Positions 6,631 to 10,492 of a DNA stretch of 10,492 nt are shown here, piece after piece; the first letter of the stretch is position 1, and each line of letters starts with the position of its first letter. The DNA comes from an uncultured Eubacteriales bacterium (lineage in GTDB: Bacteria; Bacillota; Clostridia; Oscillospirales; Oscillospiraceae), in assembly GCA_902475435.1 (NCBI GenBank), contig CABRZL010000070.1:1-10492 (forward strand), written 5' to 3'. The notes beneath the pieces were generated by a model, which did no database searches, had not been told where the DNA came from, and saw only the letters and a program-made list of their open reading frames with translations. The position numbers were made by a program, and so were the translations under genes.

Positions 6631-6656
6631 TTGTTACAACAAATAGGTTGTTACAT
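6631..6656 (+). promoter_or_regulatory. Candidate operator box D (two TTGTTACA halves)
   Basis: TTGTTACAA (6631-6639) and TTGTTACAT (6648-6656) are direct repeats with starts 17 bp apart, the same phase as in box B and in the box before the transhydroxylase gene. The first half continues to TTGTTACAACAA, itself symmetric. It lies in the gap between modA and the HTH-PBP gene, at about -63 to -88 from the modA transcript start, so it could serve either gene. Confidence 0.45.
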
Positions 6657-6748
6657 GATCTAAGAAAAAACCATGTACATCCTCGATTGGCTATGATAAT
6701 ATTGGTTATATGTAGGCTTGTTTTGACAAGAATGCGTATAGACAGTAT

Positions 6749-6776
6749 TTGACATTACAATGGGAAATATTATAAT
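6749..6776 (+). promoter_or_regulatory. Consensus promoter of the HTH-PBP regulator and mobA
   Basis: TTGACA (6749-6754) and TATAAT (6771-6776) both match the sigma-A consensus exactly, with a 16-bp spacer. Transcription should start near 6783, leaving a leader of only about 20 nt before the ATG, too short for a riboswitch. Confidence 0.8.
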
Positions 6777-6805
6777 TTTGATATATAAAATTGGGAGGGA
6801 GCTTT

Positions 6806-7696
6806 ATGGAACAGGAACTGCTGACTGCGCAGGAGGCTGCGGAGCTCTTGAAGGTCAAAAAAGCTACGGTTTATGAAATGGTGAAACGAGGCGAGATTCC
6901 GGCAGTAAAGATTGGTAAACAGGTTCGGATTGATCGTAATGATCTAAAAAAAGTATTACAGCCTGCAGCGGTAAAAGAAAAACAAGCTGCGACGCTGGGC
7001 ATTGTGCTTTGCGGACAGGACAGCTGTTTGAATATGATTGCAAATTATATTTCGATGCTGCCCGGCGCAGAGCCGATTCTTCGGAGTTATGCTGGAAGTT
7101 ATAACAGTTTGCATCAGCTTTATCTGGGGAAAGCGGATATTGCAACCTCGCACCTTTGGGATGAGGAAACACAAAGCTATAATTTTCCTTTTATTACGCG
7201 GCTTTTGCCGGGAATGCCGGTGGTTGTGGTTCGGTTGATGGGACGAACCATGGGAATTTATATTGCGAAAGGGAACCCTAAGCACATTACTGGTATTGAC
7301 AGCTTACAGTCTGGTAAAATCCGTATGGTTAATCGTGAAAAAGGAAGCGGTACCCGTATTTTGCTGGATGAGAAGCTCAAGGTTTATGGCATTGACAGAA
7401 GAAATATTCCGGGATATTTTCAAGAATATAACGATCATTTGTCGATTGCCGGGGCAGTTGCCCGCGGAGAGGCGGATTTTGGAATGGGAGCAGAAACTGC
7501 GGCTCGACAGGTGGACGGTGTGGATTTCGTACCAATACAGACTGAATGGTACGATCTGGTGTTTCCGCAGGAGCGGCAGGGGGAACCTACTTTTCAGATA
7601 TTGATGGAATATTTGACGGGGCCGAGATTTCGCGAGGAAGTGGCCGCTACAGGTCCATATGACGTGTCACAAACGGGAAAGGTGTTTTTTCTGTGA
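6806..7696 (+). CDS. Excisionase/MerR-type HTH fused to a PBP-like domain; candidate molybdate-responsive regulator
   Basis: A 296-residue soluble protein. Residues about 4-55 (LLTAQEAAELLKVKKATVYEMVKRGEIPAVKIGKQVRIDRNDL) form a helix-turn-helix of the excisionase/HTH_17 type. Residues about 65-290 resemble the PBP_like family, a periplasmic-type substrate-binding fold used inside the cell; the stretches IYIAKGNPKHITGIDSL and MVNREKGSGTRILLDEKL are typical. It has no signal peptide. I start it at the ATG 6806 because GGGAGGG (6793-6799) is 6 nt upstream; a TTG at 6791 overlaps that site. It is divergent from modABC and overlaps mobA by 4 bp (GTGA). That context suggests a one-component sensor of molybdate, tungstate or cofactor that controls mod genes, a job done by ModE elsewhere. 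The domain reading is firm; the ligand and targets are inferred. Confidence 0.85.
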   Translation: MEQELLTAQEAAELLKVKKATVYEMVKRGEIPAVKIGKQVRIDRNDLKKVLQPAAVKEKQAATLGIVLCGQDSCLNMIANYISMLPGAEPILRSYAGSYNSLHQLYLGKADIATSHLWDEETQSYNFPFITRLLPGMPVVVVRLMGRTMGIYIAKGNPKHITGIDSLQSGKIRMVNREKGSGTRILLDEKLKVYGIDRRNIPGYFQEYNDHLSIAGAVARGEADFGMGAETAARQVDGVDFVPIQTEWYDLVFPQERQGEPTFQILMEYLTGPRFREEVAATGPYDVSQTGKVFFL

Positions 7697-8283
7697 AAAC
7701 TATTTGTGTCATACTGGCAGGGGGGAAGTCACGCCGCATGGGGCGGGATAAGGCAATGCTGCCACTAGGCAATCAAACGTTTTTGTCGCGGTTGATTTCC
7801 GAATATTCTATCAGATTTTCTGTGTATGTTTCTGTTGGGACAGCTGGGAAATTTCCGTGCCCTGGAGCGGAAGAGCTGGTGGATCTTCGGCCAGGTGCCG
7901 GGCCGTTGGCGGGATTGGAAGCTGCGTTTTCCCAAACAGATGCCGATGCGGTGTTTTTAACAGCAACGGATCTACCTTGTGGATCGGTGGAGTTGGCGAA
8001 CCATCTGCTCAAGGAGCTTGGGGAAGCGGATGCCTGTGTAATTTGCCGCAGGGACGGAAAGCCAGAGCCGACGTTTGGCGTTTATCGCCGAAATTGTCAG
8101 AAAGCTGTAAAAATGCTTTTGGACGAAGACCAACGGACATTTCGAACCTTGTTTGACCGGATTCACGTTCGCTGGCTTTACGAAAAGGAACTTGCAGAAT
8201 TTCCACTGGAACAACTTCTGCAGAACATAAATACTCCGGAAGAATATGAAAAGCTGCAAAGATTTTGTCAAAACGATCAATAA
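7693..8283 (+). CDS. mobA: Molybdenum cofactor guanylyltransferase MobA
   Basis: A 196-residue cytoplasmic nucleotidyltransferase that joins GMP from GTP to molybdopterin to make the guanine dinucleotide (MGD) form of the cofactor, needed by DMSO-reductase-family enzymes. The GTP-binding loop LAGGKSRRMGRDK is at residues 8-20. RPGAGPLAGLEAA follows, then ATDLPC, which holds the metal-binding Asp of the family, then the GKPEPTFGVYR segment and the C-terminal NINTPEEY motif. Length matches the family. It starts with GTG overlapping the stop of the HTH-PBP gene (GTGA), so the two are translated together; AAAGGTG upstream may serve as ribosome binding site. No clear terminator follows, so some transcription may run on into the transhydroxylase gene, whose enzyme would need this product. 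Confidence 0.93.
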   Translation: MKTICVILAGGKSRRMGRDKAMLPLGNQTFLSRLISEYSIRFSVYVSVGTAGKFPCPGAEELVDLRPGAGPLAGLEAAFSQTDADAVFLTATDLPCGSVELANHLLKELGEADACVICRRDGKPEPTFGVYRRNCQKAVKMLLDEDQRTFRTLFDRIHVRWLYEKELAEFPLEQLLQNINTPEEYEKLQRFCQNDQ

Positions 8284-8293
8284 AAATGTTGTG

Positions 8294-8321
8294 GGGTTAC
8301 AACTTTATCGGTGTGACAAAA
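8294..8321 (+). promoter_or_regulatory. Candidate operator box C upstream of the transhydroxylase gene
   Basis: GTTACAA (8296-8302), 9 bases, TGTGACAAAA (8312-8321): the same layout and spacing as box B in front of lysR, with one base changed in the second half. It lies about 50-77 bp upstream of the expected transcript start, fitting an activator. A further TTGTGATGA follows at 8343-8351. Confidence 0.5.
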
Positions 8322-8335
8322 CCATAGATTTCTTG

Positions 8336-8364
8336 TTTCAAGTTGTGATGAAATTCGATATAAT
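8336..8364 (+). promoter_or_regulatory. Promoter of the transhydroxylase gene
   Basis: A perfect TATAAT is at 8359-8364. The best -35 at 17 bp is TTTCAA (8336-8341), a weak match; TTGTTT (8333-8338) is better but 20 bp away. A strong -10 with a weak -35 suits an activated promoter, with box C just upstream. Confidence 0.6.
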
Positions 8365-8400
8365 ATTAGGTGTAAAACCGGCGAAAAGGAGGCCAGCATT

Positions 8401-10492
8401 ATGGCGGATAAATTTACACCGGATCAACAAAGTATCGTATCTTTCAGCTTGATGGGGCCTGAAAGCGGAGCCCCTTGTCAAGTGGATTCCAACAATGGAA
8501 AGATTACTCGGATCCGTCCGTATTTTTATGATAAAGAGTATACCGATAAAAACTGCAATCCATGGAAGATTGAAGCGAGAGGGAAAACATTTCAGGCGCC
8601 GGATCGGGTAACGATTACGCCATTTGGATTGGGCTATAAATCACGCGTATATTCTCCCAACCGGGTTATGTATCCGCTTAAGCGGGTGGACTGGGACCCC
8701 AATGGAGAGCGGAACCCGCAAAATCGCGGAAAATCTAAATATGTCAGAATCAGCTGGGACGAAGCTGCTCAGATTGTAGCGGACGAACTAAAACGGCAGA
8801 AGGAGAAATATGGCCCTGAGGCCGTGCTCTGCCAGGCGGATATGCACGGGGAAGGAAAAAACGTAGCGCCCAGTCATGGTTGTCCCAACCGTCTGCTCTC
8901 CCTTATGGGTGGCTACACCCTTCAAATGCGAAATATGGATTCCTGGGAGGGCTGGTTCTGGGGCGCCAAGTATGTCTGGGGGTGCGAACCTGTAGGAGAA
9001 ATGGCGCCGCAGACGAACCTGTACCCAGATATTGCAAAACACTCTGATTTGTTGCTGTTTTGGGGGTGTGACCCGGAGACTACGCCGCTCGGAGTTGTCA
9101 GCCATATGCCGTCCCGTTTGTGCTATTATCTCAGCGAGATCGGCCTCAAAAGCGTTTATGTGTGTCCAGACCTAAATTATGGCGCCGCGGTTCATGGGGA
9201 TAAATGGATTCCTATTTTGCCTAATACGGATGTAGCGCTGCAGCTGGCCATCGCTTATATCTGGATTACAGAGGGAACCTATGACAAGGAATATATTGCA
9301 ACACATGCTTATGGCTTTGACAAGTTTGAGGATTATGTCCTGGGTAAAGAGGACGGTATACCCAAAACTCCGGAATGGGCCAGTGGGAAATGCGGTGTAA
9401 AGGAGTGGACCATTAAGGCGTTGGCCCGGGATTGGGCAAAAAAGACCGCTTCCATTATCCATGGCAACGGCGGTTGCTATATACGTGGGCCGTATTCTTC
9501 AGAGCCTGCCCGGTTGGAAGTTATGCTGTTGGGGATGCGCGGCGTAGGAAAACCGGGGGTTCATCAGGCGAAGATGATAGAGTGGAGTTTATGGAATCGG
9601 GATTATCCAGTGCCCTATCAGGGGAAATTTGTACCGAAAATCACTGCGATAGCAGATCCGCTGCGGCCTGTAGATGGCGATGTAGATCCGAAGATCAATA
9701 TGAATCGCTTTGTGCTTACAGAAGCTCAGAAGCAGCGCGCTCCGGAACTCATTGACCTGTTTAAGCAGCTTCCGGCACCAAAGCAGTTTATTCCTCGATG
9801 CTGTATCCATAAGGCAATTTTAGAAGGACATGCAGAGTGGCGGGGGCTTCAATGCTTTTCCTCCTCTCAGCAGCCTGATGCCAACAACTATCGTTACCCA
9901 ACACAGCAGTATCAGTTCCAAAAGATGCAATATCCAAGACCGGGCCTCAGCCGGGTTCACATGATTTGGACGGATGCTCCATGCCAAACGACCTGTTGGA
10001 ATGATGGGAATTTGACCATGAAAGCATTTCAGGATCCATCGATTGAATGCATTGTCGCACAGCATCCTTGGCTGGAAAATGACTGTTATTTTGCAGATAT
10101 TATTTTCCCCGTGGTAACAAAGCACGAGATGAACGATATTGGAAACGACATGTCCTCCGGTAATTTTACTTCCATCTATTTAGAAGAGCCATGCTGTCCG
10201 CCGGTGGGAGAATCACTCAGTGATTTTGATGTATGCGCCAAAGTGGCGGAAAAGCTTGGGCCGGAGTATTATAATGCTTATACCGGTAATATGAGTGAAA
10301 AAGAACGAGTGCGTTTCTTTTATAAAGCAACTGGATGCGAGGAGTATATGACCTGGGAAGAGTTTCGGCAGCGTAAGATTTTTGTGGTGCCGTGTAAGGA
10401 ACAGGAAGAGCTGGACAAGCTCCCAGCCGGCCTCTATAATTTTTATCGCGATCCAGAGAATAATCCGTTGTCCACGCCCACAAAAATCTTAC
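8401..10492 (+). CDS. Molybdopterin enzyme of the pyrogallol-phloroglucinol transhydroxylase family, large subunit (3' end off the window)
   Basis: An open frame of 697 codons with no stop; the known Pelobacter acidigallici large subunit is about 875 residues, so roughly four fifths is seen. ATG 8401 has AGGAGG (8387-8392) 8 nt upstream. The family binds bis-MGD molybdenum and moves a hydroxyl group between pyrogallol-type substrates without net redox change. In the sequence: ARGKTF near 60, SPNRVMYPLKRVDW near 84-97, ISWDEAAQIVADEL near 117-130, His149, then Asp180-Ser181-Trp182. From memory, the Pelobacter enzyme uses Ser175 as Mo ligand with Asp174 and Trp176 next to it, and His144, so the site looks kept. 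Tyr402 or Tyr406 may match its Tyr404. There is no N-terminal CxxCxxxC iron-sulfur motif and no TAT signal, as in that enzyme, whose clusters are in a small subunit; that gene should follow downstream. C-terminal PENNPLSTPT is a family motif. A related aromatic substrate is possible. Confidence 0.85.
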   Translation, partial: MADKFTPDQQSIVSFSLMGPESGAPCQVDSNNGKITRIRPYFYDKEYTDKNCNPWKIEARGKTFQAPDRVTITPFGLGYKSRVYSPNRVMYPLKRVDWDPNGERNPQNRGKSKYVRISWDEAAQIVADELKRQKEKYGPEAVLCQADMHGEGKNVAPSHGCPNRLLSLMGGYTLQMRNMDSWEGWFWGAKYVWGCEPVGEMAPQTNLYPDIAKHSDLLLFWGCDPETTPLGVVSHMPSRLCYYLSEIGLKSVYVCPDLNYGAAVHGDKWIPILPNTDVALQLAIAYIWITEGTYDKEYIATHAYGFDKFEDYVLGKEDGIPKTPEWASGKCGVKEWTIKALARDWAKKTASIIHGNGGCYIRGPYSSEPARLEVMLLGMRGVGKPGVHQAKMIEWSLWNRDYPVPYQGKFVPKITAIADPLRPVDGDVDPKINMNRFVLTEAQKQRAPELIDLFKQLPAPKQFIPRCCIHKAILEGHAEWRGLQCFSSSQQPDANNYRYPTQQYQFQKMQYPRPGLSRVHMIWTDAPCQTTCWNDGNLTMKAFQDPSIECIVAQHPWLENDCYFADIIFPVVTKHEMNDIGNDMSSGNFTSIYLEEPCCPPVGESLSDFDVCAKVAEKLGPEYYNAYTGNMSEKERVRFFYKATGCEEYMTWEEFRQRKIFVVPCKEQEELDKLPAGLYNFYRDPENNPLSTPTKIL

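Noticed and set aside
6791..6805. TTG as an earlier start of the HTH-PBP gene
   Set aside because: It overlaps the GGGAGGG ribosome binding site that serves the ATG at 6806.
6531..6805. Molybdenum cofactor riboswitch upstream of the mod or mob genes
   Set aside because: The leaders from the predicted promoters are only about 20-40 nt and no multi-stem structure was seen.
6956..7285. Open frame of 109 codons on the minus strand inside the HTH-PBP gene
   Set aside because: Shadow of a conserved gene on the other strand; Arg/His/Asn-rich with no domain-like pattern.
8401..10492. Catechol dehydroxylase, formate dehydrogenase or nitrate reductase
   Set aside because: No TAT signal, no N-terminal iron-sulfur cysteine motif, and an Asp-Ser-Trp site that fits transhydroxylase better.

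Overview
The window looks like part of a chromosome from an anaerobic, low-to-mid GC member of the Firmicutes, most likely the Clostridia. This rests on strong AGGAGG-type ribosome binding sites, TTG and GTG starts, TATAAT promoters, intrinsic terminators, OFA-family transporters and a cytoplasmic bis-MGD enzyme of the pyrogallol transhydroxylase type. I cannot name the genus. Nine genes look complete and two are cut by the window edges. I see no RNA genes, CRISPR arrays, insertion sequences or phage genes.

Left part (1-3720). The 5' end of an OFA-type MFS transporter (minus) is divergent from a LysR-type regulator (plus). A convergent terminator follows. Then come three minus-strand genes: a second OFA-type MFS transporter with its own promoter and terminator, a 4HBT-fold acyl-CoA thioesterase with its own extended -10 promoter, and a small adenylate-kinase-like P-loop protein coupled to the thioesterase.

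Middle part (3718-8283). A complete molybdate ABC transporter, modA-modB-modC, is on the minus strand. Divergent from it, on the plus strand, is an excisionase/MerR-type helix-turn-helix fused to a periplasmic-binding-protein-like domain, overlapping by 4 bp with mobA, the molybdenum cofactor guanylyltransferase. The regulator is a candidate one-component molybdate or cofactor sensor.

Right part (8284-10492). With its own promoter, the large subunit of a molybdopterin enzyme of the pyrogallol-phloroglucinol transhydroxylase family begins and runs off the window (697 residues seen). It has the Asp-Ser-Trp signature expected at the molybdenum site and no N-terminal iron-sulfur cysteine motif.

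Taken together, the locus supplies molybdate (ModABC), builds the bis-MGD form of the cofactor (MobA) and makes the enzyme that uses it. OFA transporters and a LysR regulator nearby could handle an aromatic or organic-acid substrate. A recurrent intergenic box (GTTACAA, then 9 or 11 bases, then a TGTGATAAAA-like half) is found upstream of the LysR/MFS pair, between modA and the HTH-PBP regulator, and upstream of the transhydroxylase, with a single half at the second MFS promoter. It suggests one regulon for uptake, cofactor supply and enzyme. This is inference from sequence alone.
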